DNA of 32,500 nt from Bigelowiella natans CCMP2755 (GCA_000320545.1 ADNK01000497.1:1-32500), one strand, 5' to 3'. Positions 12,318 to 22,987 are shown, counted from the stretch's first letter. Notes: generated from the letters alone by a model not told the origin. Program-made: numbers and translations.

Positions 12318-13430
12318 ATGCGATTTCTACTTCTTGCCACCCTTCCAACACTGCTCTGGGCGGATAGCGAATCGCTGAACTGCCCGTTGAGAGCCATCGG
12401 TCTCGAATATGCGCAGATGCTTCAACCATTCCGCCCGAACCAAGTCTTTCAAGAAATTGCTGACGCGCTTAACGGATCGCCGGAAGCTCAGAACTGCTCA
12501 ATCAAACCCAGTGATAATTATTTCTTGACTCTAATAAATTTCGTATTTTAAATTGTGAACCTACGGGTCTCATCAGGCCATTTGTTGATCTTAATAAAAA
12601 TCTTATGTGTTTCAACAGGAAACCTGGCCAATGACGATAGTTCAGAAGCGAGGCATCGTGTAGTTTTTGCCCCATTGCCGTCGAAGAATAGTTTCTCTAT
12701 CTATGCAGACCCGATTGATGGCTCGGACGACAGTGGCGACGGCTCGGAGAAGGATCCCTTCCTCACAATTCAGCGCGCTCTTGCAGCTGTCAGAGAAGCT
12801 CGCTGGGAAAAGAGCAGCTTAGGAACCGAAGAAATCGCGACTATCGTGCTGCGAAAGGGCACGTTCCATTTACGCGAGGCCATAAAGATGAGTGCAAAGG
12901 ACAGCTTCGTGACTCTGCAGGCATATCCGGGAGAACAAGTCGAAGTTTCTGGCTCCATACCCGTGACTAATGTGGAGTGGAAGCCGACAGAAGCTCCACC
13001 TCGCCTCCCTTACGAGTATAGAGTTGGGGTACTGGCAGATGGGTTCGACGTGGCGGATGGTGGAATGTACACACTGGAAGAAGCCACTACCATTTGCACC
13101 CGCATCCCTGAGTGCGCTGGCTTTGCTTACAACTCCTCCTCAAAGGAGCCGAAAGGCAAAGTAGCTGTTATTTCTTTCAAAAGTGCGGTGTTCTACTCCC
13201 CTCCAGGGAAAAAGGTAAACAACTCGTACATCTGTATTAAGAACTACGGCTACTTGCCGGGCGTCGCACAGAACCTTTTCGTTGCGAATCTGACTGGTCT
13301 CGGCTTTAATCCCGAAACACTACAAGGTAGTCATACTCATAGCGGTGACCTTGGATATTGGCCATCGTGGATGCTTCTCCAATTTACGCACGCAAGCACT
13401 CAATCACATCCATTAAAAACGTATAAAAAC

Positions 13431-13466
<36 letters not shown>

Positions 13467-14155
13467 CCCACAGCGAACGAATAGGTTTGAATAACATAGC
13501 ACATGCCGCTATCAGGTTTGAGGGTAGGAGGAAAGCGGGCCATTCGGGCGCGTTACCCAAACGCAAAGAGCGTGGAGCAGCTGGAATCCATGCAGATCCT
13601 AGCTGATAGTTGGACTCCTCAACCGATGGGGAAAAACCCCGACTACACCTTCAACCCCCCCCAACCTCTCAGGAACGATACAGTCCAGGATTTCTTCCAG
13701 ACCTACAAGCTTGGCGTTGGTGGGCCATGCGCACAAAGATTCACGCCCAAGGCCGCCTACTGGTGCGCGAACAACACTCAAGGCGGTGGCCCAGGCCCCT
13801 ACTCGGCACCCGTGGGTATGACGGTGTCAGGATCAGATGAGGGGCTGGCGCATCTTTCTAGCTACAAGCACTACGAGAACGGTCATTCGAGTAGTGCCAT
13901 TGTACACTCGTGGCGGTTTGGACGGTGGTTCAGCTGGGCATTTGAAGTTGCGAAGTTCCACCACGACAAGGTAATCACTCAGCGTCTCCCTCGTCACGGC
14001 TGCTGCCCGTGTTCTATTTTCCAGATGTAGAGCAGCAGGATGTTCATATTGCCCTTGTTTCTATACTCAGGCTGCTAACACTGCAACCTTTGAGTTTTCC
14101 CTGGAGAATGGCGGGAATCAAGGATCTCGCGGTGGCGACAAGGGCCAGGTGTGAC

Positions 14156-14195
<40 letters not shown>

Positions 14196-14496
14196 CAGAA
14201 AGTGATACTCTAGTGAATTTGTACGCATCATCGTCGTAGTCATCATGGTCATCGCAATTATGTAAACACTGTCAAACACTGTCAAAGCCATGCTTGTTCT
14301 CTCTAATGAATATAAATCAGAGTTAATAACGTGGATCCCGCATATGATATTATATATATACCGCTAAATATGTATACATACACCATTAGGAGTGGATGAT
14401 CGAGAACCTTCTTGATGAGCTGGATTCTCCTGGAGAATTCTACTTCGACCCCACGACAAGCCTGCTTTACCTATGGCGCAACGACACTGCTGCGTC

Positions 14497-14529
<33 letters not shown>

Positions 14530-16246
14530 TGCTGTAGTAGCGACGCAGACTCCGATCCTAATCAATGCCACAGGCACCTCGAAATCCAAACCCGTGAGGA
14601 ACGTATCGATGCTAGGAATAACCTTCCGCGACACTGCGCCTCACTTCATGATGCCTCATGGCACACCCTCCGGTGGTGATTGGGCGGTCTCGCGTATGGC
14701 TGCGCTATTCTTCGAGAACACGGAGAACGTTGTGTTGGAGGGCAATTTACTGACCAGCATTGACGGCAACGGCGTTTTCTTTTCCGGCTACACACGTGGA
14801 GCGGTGGGCCCTCCTTCTCCTCCCCCCCCTCCTCCTATTCCTACTACTACTACCAATGGTGATGATGATGATGATGATGATGATGCAATAGATATTATTA
14901 CTACATGCATATGAGCAACATGCTGCTGCACACACGCAGGTGGTCAGCAAGAATGAGATGGTTTCTATCGGGGAGACAGCGATTCTGCAATGGGGTTTCA
15001 CCAGCGGCTCGCCAGTACCAGGTAAATAATAGTGAGAGGGGGGGGGGATGATGGGGAGTGGCTCTATGTGCTGCCGTCTCTATTTCGTCGTCCTCTTCTC
15101 ATGATACTCCTTTTCCTCACTCTTCTTTGTTCCCTAATTATTTCCTCGCCATACTAGACTAAACCATGGTGACGATCATGAGCATACGCATAATGCGCAC
15201 AAGAAGAAAACGCCACACACAAATATCGATGATAATATGACAGGTATGGGCTACGATGCAAGGAACGGGTTGCAGCCCCGCGGTACACGCGTTGTGCAGA
15301 ATCTTGTACATGAGGTTGGGCTGTGGACAAAGCAAAACTCGTTTTACTTCCAAGCCCAGTCATTTGGCAACGTCATCGAGGGAAATATCGCCTTTAATGG
15401 TCCCCGTGCAGGGATTAACTTCAATGACGGGCTGGGCGGCGGCAACGCGGTCACTAAAAACGTCATCTTCAACTTCTGTCGGGAGTCTTCGGACCATGGT
15501 GTGCCTCGTGCAAACCTCCCTGAATGCGTGCTTTGTCTAACTTGCTGTCGTCATGCTATTGTTGTTGTTCTTGTGGTCGTTGGTGGTGGTGGTGGTGGTG
15601 GAATTGCTTAGTATTCGTGTGACAATTCATCTTCCCCTTCTTCTTTTTCCTATCTCTCTCTCGCTCTGTCCTCCCTCCCCTCTCAGGACCATTCAACTCA
15701 TGGGACAGGCAGGTGTACGTCTACGACGGCGATGAAGATGGCGAGGATGGTGCTGATGGTGCTGGCACTGTGATGAAGAGGAACGATACAATCTCTTTCA
15801 ACTGGATCCTCGCCAACTACCACAGCTCAATGGCAATCGACAACGATGATGGTGATCAGACATACACGAACAATGCGAACAGCACACACAGACTGAATGT
15901 AGTTTATCATAGCCCAGAGACCATTGCGTACGTGCTGCGGTGCGACGATGATATGTGTTGTCATTATTATCCAATCTTCACCACCAGGATCATGCTACTA
16001 TGATACGCACGACAACGTCCTCATCAATGCGGCCTTCGGAACTGCCTTCGGCGGGTACTCTCTCAAATCCGACTTCGGAGGGCATTCTAACTACCATCAC
16101 GACAATCTCGATCTCTTCTACTCCAGTGGCTACCAAAATAGCGGACAGATCGATGGACATGCTATAGGGTGAGAACGAGGAGGAGGAGGAGAAGGAGGAG
16201 GAGGAGGAATCTTACCTCGATCTTCCTGTGTTCTTGCTATGTGCTC

Positions 16247-16289
<43 letters not shown>

Positions 16290-16682
16290 GTGTGCTACTG
16301 ATACACCTCAGCCGCCTACTGCTACTTCTTGCTCTCTCTAATATTCTCCATGTGTTTACTACTACTATATCACCTTCCCCACGATATTATTCATCCTTCT
16401 AGTTACTACGACAACTACCTCTACATGGCATCGGATGGGAACTACGGCAACAAGCAGGCGTGCAAGGGGCAGGTAGGCGAAACTATCGTTGGAGGCAACA
16501 CTGTCTGGTCTCCTACCGGCAATGTCACGGAGTGCGGCATGCCGCTCAGCGCATATCAGAAAGAAGGCGGCGACATCGGCACGATTAGTGCCCCCTATCC
16601 ATCGGATGAGACCGTCCTGAAACTGGCTCGAAAGGTTCTCAGGATGGATCAGAAGGATGATGAGAAAATGATGCTGCGATGA
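12318..16682 (+). CDS. Secreted right-handed parallel beta-helix protein with PAN/Apple-like insert
   Basis: Exons: 12318-12510, 12619-13326, 13516-13970, 14071-14148, 14390-14803, 14940-15021, 15244-15498, 15687-15851, 15988-16168 and 16403-16682. Phases close to give 936 aa. Residues 1-15 form a signal peptide (MRFLLLATLPTLLWA). From about 92 comes the entry typical of pectate-lyase-like beta-helices (IYADPIDGSDDSGDGSEKDP, then FLTIQRALAAVRE). About 198-280 resembles a PAN/Apple module, with conserved Cys and an ECAGFAYN core. The helix resumes with GKRAIRARYPNA near 305, then NLVHEVG, HGPFNSWDRQ near 728 and LKSDFGGHSNYHH near 808. N-glycosylation sequons are frequent (NNS, NLT, NDT). It is probably extracellular and carbohydrate-related, such as a lyase, hydrolase or epimerase. 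I cannot assign catalytic residues. Exon 5 holds a poly-Ser tract from a TCA repeat. Confidence 0.85.
13436..13462. repeat. (TA)n microsatellite
   Basis: Short TA repeat in the beta-helix gene intron 13327-13515. Confidence 0.9.
14159..14194. repeat. (GA)n microsatellite
   Basis: GA repeat just after the donor of beta-helix exon 4. Confidence 0.95.
16250..16286. repeat. (GT)n microsatellite
   Basis: GT repeat in the last intron of the beta-helix gene, 16169-16402. A GAG repeat lies at about 16181-16207. Confidence 0.95.
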
Positions 16683-18141
16683 GATGGGGAAGACATCAAT
16701 CTCTCTTCGCATCTGGGATAATATTTTTGGGAACACAAGATACGAAAGAATTTTGCCTCAATGTTTCATTGATAGTTTGCTGGAAACCCTGATGACAATA
16801 CTTTTGGTTGCGCCATCGCATGACCTGGTGATATGGTTACAGGCTTAACATACGTCCAGAATTATGATGTATTTTTTAATGTGAACCCCTTTAATTACCA
16901 GCGACCAAGTGACACCACCAAATCATCAGCGATCATATTACCATGTTTGCTTACGTAGGCATACGTTAACTTAAGACATAGTGTGTGTGTTCGTGATGTA
17001 GCCATTGGCGATCTGTGGAATAACAATTTTGCGTCATTTGCTCTGTCATGTATGCACGTGCACGCGCAACCACAACAAAATTATGCTGAACGCAACTGTA
17101 AGCAGCAGCGACGGAAAATTTGCATAGAACACGTCACAAAATCTAGAAAATGCACATGCACGCGATGCCATGTTGTATTGTTGATAAAGGGGAATGTGCA
17201 CATATGAGACGGAGCTAATGAATTGATCAAATCTTTCCAGACGGTGCACATATGTAGAGAGAGAGAGCTACATCAGAATGACCATTGGAAAGATTTAATC
17301 AATTCATTACATCCGTCTCACGTGTAACAATGTGTAGAGACGACACAAAGACACCTGAGACGGAGACGACGGATGCGTACGATACTGAAGATCTGCAGCG
17401 ACGTACGTCGCACGTAGCGCCAGCGGGAGCACAGCTAGATAGAGACATATAGCTAGACAGCGCGCATGCTAGCATGCATGCACACGCATCGATCAATTTT
17501 GGGAAAGGTGATGGAGTCAATTAGCGCAAGCACGAATCCTCTGGTGAAGGCACACTAGGCAGTAACTGAAAGATCCTCGCCGATGATGTTGACACAACCT
17601 CGCTCCCGCTTTATAAAACTGCACGCTGTTATGATTTGGACATTCAGTGTCTCTGCATGTGATGAACGCTATCATCAGTGCAAAAGCATCTAGACACACA
17701 TTGTTCACACTGCGCGCTAGCTACAGTTGCATCATTTGCCAGATGCTATATATCGCTCATGCATTGCACATGTAAAATGTACATACTCTTGCTAGTTCAT
17801 AGAATTTGTTTACCTCATTGCTAGTCTTAAAGTTTTAAGATATGTTGCTTCACAAACAATTTCATGTTTTATCTGCTTACAAATGTTGCCTCTTTACATT
17901 ACCCACACTCGTCTGGCTACATCTATTGAACCAGGGGCGGGTTGCTACTACTATCCTTGTCCGTATTAAAATTATAATCATAAATCATTAGGTTATTTGA
18001 TTTTCGAATTGAAGTGAATGAGATTGTAGAATTAAAGTGGCTCGTATGGTAATAACGCGCTTCAAGAAGCGCAGAGTAAAGTATGGTGATATCGGGGGCC
18101 ACACCCTACTACATGTAGCCTCACAACAATATCTCCTCCAA
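16683..18141. other. Convergent spacer between beta-helix and kinase genes
   Basis: This stretch holds the 3' ends of two convergent genes and one short foldback element (17205-17320). After it, about 17320-17500 has dense palindromic words (GCTAGC, GCATGC, ACGTACGT, ATCGAT), similar in flavour to 8010-8640. No coding region with an acceptable length or composition was found. Confidence 0.55.
17205..17320. mobile_element. Short terminal-inverted-repeat element (MITE-like), copy A
   Basis: Arms of 34 bp, 17206-17239 and 17286-17319, are inverted copies with 3 mismatches (GAGACGGA...TTTCCA read inward from each end), separated by a 46-bp loop containing a GA run. A T precedes the left arm and an A follows the right. 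No ORF is inside. Its arms match those of the element at 22461-22623, so this is a repeat family and not a chance hairpin. Target-site duplications are unclear. Confidence 0.7.
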
Positions 18142-19941
18142 CTACTTGCTCCCAATACCAAAGCATCTCAAAATTCTACAGATGAAGGACGCATTCGTTC
18201 CCTCCTCTTCAGTTTCAATTGTTTTCTGTTCATCGCTGCAATGGATACTATTCCTGCTGCAGCTACAGCTGCTATTCTCGCTGCTTGTTCTACTCGGAAT
18301 GTCATCACATGGGAACGCAAAACTGTCGTCTTCGCTGTCACTTTTCGTCTGATTGTTCCAGATTTCGACGAATCGCTTTTCCCAGACAAACCCCATCTGG
18401 TCGACAATGAGTCGTCGTAGATGCTCTTCACTTACGTCCTCAACTCTTTTGATACTTGACAAGTCAAGGTCCTTTGTTAATTTCACCTTCCTTAGGGCGG
18501 CCGTAAGTGTGTCACTTAAGGCCTGCATGAAAGCTTCCATGCTTTCAGTCGCTGATTTTCTTCGAATTTTCTGATCATTCTCCTTTATTGAATCTGAATC
18601 TGAATATTTCTTGAACGAATGACCGTTTTTATTTGCTATACCAGTATGGAGTCTTGTCAAAGCTGTTTCAATGACAGTGGAATCTCTGTTCTTAGCGGCC
18701 ATCGTTGAAATACTCTGATGTTGCGCTTTACTCAGAAAAGGGTGTTCCAGCAGCTCTGCAGCTGTTGCTCTCTCGCTCGGATTCTTCCTTAGGCATTTAC
18801 CCAGGAAATCTTTGAAATCATTGCTCATATTTTCTGGGATAGATGGACCGTCATGTTCGGTGATCTGGTCAAGCATTTCCCAATAATCCTTTGCTTCATA
18901 CGGCGGCTTGCCTGTAGCAAGGCTTAGAATAGTCAGCCCAAAAGACCAGATATCCGAGGCTGAGCTCATTTGCTTCCACAGATGCTGCTCGGGAGACATA
19001 TATAAAATTGTACCACTTTCAGACTTTATGCTTTTGCCTGGACCGGGAACAGCTCTCGCAATTCCGAAATCTGTGATTTTAATCGTGTCGTTGTTCATCA
19101 GAATATTAGCTGGTTTGATATCTCCATGAACGACTAATCTCTTGTGCATGTACGCAATTCCTCGAAGCGAATACTTAGCTACAGAGGCTAGTTGGGTCTC
19201 ATCCATTGCTCCGTGGCGCTTGGAAAACTGTTCCAAGGAACCGCCATTCATTAACTCCAGGATAGCACTCATCATTCCTCCAGCAATGTGAGCCCCATGC
19301 AACCGGATGACATTTTTGTGCTTGAGTACGGATAGGATTCTTAACTCATTTGTGAATTGATGACGAGGGGATGTCAACTCTAAATCTGCTGTCTTGATGG
19401 CCACAAGCTGAAACGTAGGCAGATGAATACCTGCCCAAACTGCACGGTTCTGGCCCTTTCCGAGATCCCACAATCGGACAATATCACGTCCTGAGACCAT
19501 CTGGCCAGTTCCATGGTCGAGGAAAGAAGGGCTTATTTCGACTCCGCCGCCTTTGAAAGTTCCATTTTTTAACGTCCATGAAGAGTTTCTAACAACGTCG
19601 ATCATTCTGATACTCGGACGCATCCCATTTGCTCGGTCAGTGACACTCCTGCTTATCCTTTTTCGAGAAATATTTTTTTCCCCAGGCTTGCTCAACTTAT
19701 GATTACTATTTTTCATCGTTTGTAAGTCACTACAATCTCCTGTTGAGGAGAGGTTCAACTCCTTTCTAGGGACAGCAGTTCCTGAAGTTAGCGAATCACT
19801 GCTCATGTCTTCGATGAAGTGTAGCTTTAGAGTGGGCATGCTTCGCCTGCCGGGCCTTTTGTGCATTGTGCTCTCTGGTTTGTGATCGATCTGCGGCGCT
19901 TGGTGATGAGGCGCGTGCCTGGTGTGTTTGCTTGTGTTCAT
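18142..19941 (-). CDS. Ser/Thr protein kinase, STE/MAP2K-like, intronless
   Basis: One uninterrupted 599-residue ORF. The kinase domain spans about 154-403: glycine loop LGKGQNRAVW at 160-169, VAIK with catalytic Lys183, helix-C Glu199 (NELRIL), catalytic loop HGDIKPAN with Asp274 and Asn279, DFG at 291-293, activation segment SGTILYMSPE ending at Glu318, DIWSFG at 330-335 and Arg391. Every core catalytic residue is present, so it should be active. The activation segment and DIKPAN loop resemble MAP2K and MAP3K (STE) kinases. Oddities are HGD in place of HRD and loss of the third glycine of the loop. The N-terminal 150 residues are basic and low in order. The C-terminal 200 residues are acidic and Ser-rich, ending in a Cys-containing hydrophobic tail (FICRILRCFGIG) that could be lipid-modified. 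Lack of introns contrasts with every neighbour and suggests retroposition. The substrate is unknown. A uORF starting at 20032 overlaps the start in another frame. Confidence 0.9.
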   Translation of the reverse strand: MNTSKHTRHAPHHQAPQIDHKPESTMHKRPGRRSMPTLKLHFIEDMSSDSLTSGTAVPRKELNLSSTGDCSDLQTMKNSNHKLSKPGEKNISRKRISRSVTDRANGMRPSIRMIDVVRNSSWTLKNGTFKGGGVEISPSFLDHGTGQMVSGRDIVRLWDLGKGQNRAVWAGIHLPTFQLVAIKTADLELTSPRHQFTNELRILSVLKHKNVIRLHGAHIAGGMMSAILELMNGGSLEQFSKRHGAMDETQLASVAKYSLRGIAYMHKRLVVHGDIKPANILMNNDTIKITDFGIARAVPGPGKSIKSESGTILYMSPEQHLWKQMSSASDIWSFGLTILSLATGKPPYEAKDYWEMLDQITEHDGPSIPENMSNDFKDFLGKCLRKNPSERATAAELLEHPFLSKAQHQSISTMAAKNRDSTVIETALTRLHTGIANKNGHSFKKYSDSDSIKENDQKIRRKSATESMEAFMQALSDTLTAALRKVKLTKDLDLSSIKRVEDVSEEHLRRLIVDQMGFVWEKRFVEIWNNQTKSDSEDDSFAFPCDDIPSRTSSENSSCSCSRNSIHCSDEQKTIETEEEGTNASFICRILRCFGIGSK

Positions 19942-20224
19942 CTCGGAGTGGGTTATGCACTAAAGGAGTGATTGTGGTCGGCTGACGCCTTTCGTTCTCC
20001 GAGGAAGCTCGTTTTCCTATGGACACTATCATCTTAGCCGGTTGCAGACAGATCCATCCGAATCACAAAAAAGGACGCAATATATAGCAAATTACAATTG
20101 TGCTATTGTCGTACCAGTATAACGCGAATGAATGAAGCAACAGATATCTGTAACTAGGATGCGAACAGCGAATATGTGTTTGAAAAAATAGCATGCATTT
20201 TTTTTCCGAAATTCCTTTGGTTTC
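19942..20224. promoter_or_regulatory. Upstream region of the kinase gene
   Basis: This is the 5' leader and promoter side of the intronless kinase. It holds the first part of an upstream ORF, ATG at 20032, which reads into the kinase coding region in a different frame and stops at 19796. If the transcript starts above 20032, that uORF would overlap the kinase start and could lower its translation. Confidence 0.35.
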
Positions 20225-20583
20225 CTACATGCGGGAGTCGACCACCAGAAGGTTCTTTCTCAAATGTTCGTACAGGCATGTCGTCAGTCCGTCAATCGAT
20301 GAGAATTTCTTTCGAATTCGAACTTGCGCCATCAAGAATTCCATGTCTTTCAATGCACTTTCTTGTAAGGACGTGCTTTTAGGAAATGTGGATACCACAA
20401 TATTAAGGCTATCTGCAATTTTCATGCGCCAATGTTTCTTCCCATTAGTTTATCTAATTTCAACTGTTCTGCTAGTCGTTCACGAAAGTACCCAAGAACC
20501 AAAGAAGGATTTTTGCCCCAAAAATGCACATTGAAGAGGAGATAGTCTGAATGTTCGTCTTTTGATGATGACACATTTCTCAT
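20225..20583 (-). pseudogene. Small coding-like region in two overlapping frames (frameshifted relic or small two-exon gene)
   Basis: The first frame, 20583-20422, starts with ATG after an in-frame stop and encodes 53 aa with a helical segment (LGYFRERLAEQLKLDKLMGR). It ends at a TGA that overlaps the ATG of a second frame (shared ATGA), 20425-20225, which encodes 66 aa (MKIADSLNIVVSTFPKS...). The two parts read as one amphipathic protein split by a single-base frameshift. Alternatively, a roughly 90-bp intron with donor GTGAAC, an inner CTAAT and acceptor TTGCAG would bridge them in frame (phase 1). I do not recognise the family. It lies head-to-tail upstream of the intronless kinase. Confidence 0.4.
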
Positions 20584-20870
20584 ATTTATGGTGTGTCAAA
20601 GCGTTTTTATTGTCTTTGCAAGAGATTTCTCTTCGGAACTGAAGGAAGCATGTCAAGCCATAGCTTGTACGGGGTGAATTTCCTGGAAAATTCTACCCAA
20701 CCTACCATGCACGGTAAAACTACCTAGTATGACCTAACATACGGTACCGTCAGAAATACAGGGGGTACTATTAATAGCAGGCGGGCACAAAATTCGAAGT
20801 TCGAAGTTCGAAGTTCTATACCATAATTCTCGTATCATTCACTCGTAGGAGAATGGTGACCTCCTAGGCG
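20584..20870. promoter_or_regulatory. Upstream region of the thioredoxin-fold gene with TTCGAAG repeats
   Basis: Between 20793 and 20816 the 7-bp unit TTCGAAG is repeated three times and followed by TTC, ending 54 bp before the ATG at 20871. Each unit holds the palindrome TTCGAA. A further palindrome, ACGGTACCGT, lies at about 20741-20750. The position suggests a promoter element, but the spacing of GAA and TTC (one base) does not fit a heat-shock element. Confidence 0.4.
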
Positions 20871-22007
20871 ATGACGTACCAATGGTGGTCCAAGCTGGGG
20901 TTGCTGCTTCTGGTGATAGGTGTTGTCGAACCACATCAACGTTATGAGTTCTCTGGAGAGTCTTCACAGGTTGAAGGAGAAGCTAACATCGACGCCACGG
21001 AACAGCCAACGCATGTACAGAACGTGTTCGGGGAAGTTTGCACTTTTGAGCGCGTATTCACCAACGAATCCATCACTAGCTACAGCACAGAAGTAATGGA
21101 TGTCACTGAATCGGACCCGCCACAGATAATCAAAGAATACATGGATAAATACGTGGTAAGTATGACGCTGGAGATACATTTTCATCTCTAACACACTCTT
21201 TCGTCGATCGCTCCAGGTTGTGTTCATCTACGCTGCGTGGTGCCCGTTTAGCGCCAAAGCTCTCCCCATTTTCAAAGAGCTCGCAAATTCGTTCCCGAGG
21301 AATGATATAGAATTTATCAAAGGTCTGCGATCATAACCTTATCGTTATTGAGCTCAAGCGAAGCATATTATATTTGTATGTAGTTGATGGAGAAGTGAAT
21401 AAGAAGTTCTTGGCGCAGCATCTGATAAGGTCTCTCGACTCCTTCATCTATTTCTATCTGTTCCTTTGATATATTATATATTCAGCTTGCACAAAGTGCG
21501 AGCTTCTTTCGAATGCTTCATTCGTTAACAGTAGCCTGATATAAGCGAAATCATTGGTATTTTTAGGGGTTACCCATCTATATCCGTGTATGAGAAGGGG
21601 AAAGTTACCAGTGTCTTCGAGGATGGAAAGAAGACGCTTGAAAATTTGATAAAATATGTTGAAAACTCCACAGGTCGCTTACGTTGTTAAATAGTATCTT
21701 GAACCCCAGACATAAATTTTCCAATAAATAGCACATAAAAAAAACGATTGGGAACTTTCTAATGCTGTTAGGAGTGAAACCCCGAAAAGTTATCTTTAGG
21801 CAATATGAAGCTGTGGTCCCTCCTAAGGTGGGCTGCTAACATCTAGATATGTTGATTGCAATCCACAGACATTACGAAAATTGTACTTAAATTAACTTGC
21901 CTTGAGTAATATATTTTCTGTTCTTTCAGGATTCGTACAATCTTCTATTAGCATTTACAACGGCGTATGTAGTTGGAACAGCATGTATGTGGTGTGGAAC
22001 AGCATAG
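20871..22007 (+). CDS. Thioredoxin-fold ER-type membrane protein with single-Cys CPFS site
   Basis: Exons: 20871-21155, 21217-21322, 21384-21429, 21567-21673, 21772-21827 and 21930-22007. Phases close to give 225 aa. Residues 1-20 are a hydrophobic signal peptide (WWSKLGLLLLVIGVV). The thioredoxin fold begins at about 85: beta strand VVFIYAAWCPFSAKALP at 96-112 with the active-site equivalent CPFS at 104-107, and the cis-Pro loop GYPSISVYEKGK at 147-158. The C-terminal exon encodes a probable single membrane span (LLLAFTTAYVVGTACMW) and ends at a TAG. The second Cys of the usual CxxC is Ser, as in plant APR-like proteins (CPFS) and the TXNDC15/TMX5 group (CRFS). It is therefore more likely a chaperone-like or mixed-disulphide-trapping protein than an oxidase. 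Short TTCGAAG repeats lie just upstream. Confidence 0.8.
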
Positions 22008-22987
22008 CATTATTTCGAAGCAGTTACTAATTACTATGCCGAAAGCGAAGGCGTGTTGGTGTGGACATCAACAGATAAATTCAATCCTTAGTCTCATGCA
22101 GCATCTTGTGTACTGCAGACACATGCGTAGCATCTATTATGAAATTAAATAATCAGTACTCACGATCGTTGCGAAAATAAAAGTTAAAATGCATATACAG
22201 CTGCACACACACACACACACACACATATGCACAAACACACATTCTGACGATAGCCCCTACACATCTACACTACACCATCCAAAGGTGTCGCATGCTGTTG
22301 CATACACATAGCAATCGTATCCTACGTGCTTGGCTGTAGCTGCCGCGCTTTATTCGTAATAACACTATATGTGCCATCACAAATCGTATCATGCTTGCGC
22401 AATGCATACTTGTGTCGTTCATTTTGTAGAGCATTGTTCATGTAAGATTGGTCTAATCTATGTGAGACGGATATAATGAAACAATTGCATTTTTCAATGG
22501 TTATCCTAATTTATCTGCACAAAGCGGTTTATGTATGTGTTGAATGTACGCAAATGTATCATTGCATGAACACATTAGGATGACAATGGAAATATTTAAT
22601 CAACTCATAACATTCGTCTCACATTGATGTAGCTACATATTTGTTCCTGCATTTGCTGCACGCTACGCAGACGTACCTATGCGCTAGTGCGCTGAGGGAG
22701 TTTTTACACACTAAAGACCAAGTTTGTGGCTGCTCGCCCAAAATGTGTCTGAACTACCCTTCTCTTGCATCGGAGCGCGCTTGTAATTGATAGCTATGTA
22801 ATACTTCGTTCTCGCTAACATTTTTGCTCGCTGTTCGCAAGTCTAAAAATGGACACCAGCTAGAGATGAGTTCGCGACGCATTTATATTTCACTGATGCA
22901 GTAAGCACGAATGCTCATCAAAGCATCATTTATAATATGACATTCAAATGCTTTTATTCGTGATAAATCATAAGTTAATGGGTTGCG
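22008..22987. other. Convergent spacer between thioredoxin-fold and WDR11-like genes
   Basis: This holds both 3' ends, a CA microsatellite at 22203-22224 and the second foldback element (22461-22623). I see no further gene. Confidence 0.55.
22461..22623. mobile_element. Short terminal-inverted-repeat element (MITE-like), copy B
   Basis: Arms of 50 bp, 22461-22510 and 22574-22623, form an imperfect inverted repeat starting TGTGAGACG and ending in CCTAAT on the inner side. The loop is 63 bp. The right arm aligns with the right arm of copy A over its whole length, including the inner ATGAC(C/A)A..GGAAA part. The copy is more diverged than A, so it looks older. No ORF is inside. Confidence 0.7.

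Noticed and set aside
20793-20816. Heat-shock element
   Set aside because: GAA and TTC are separated by one base or none, whereas a heat-shock element needs two.
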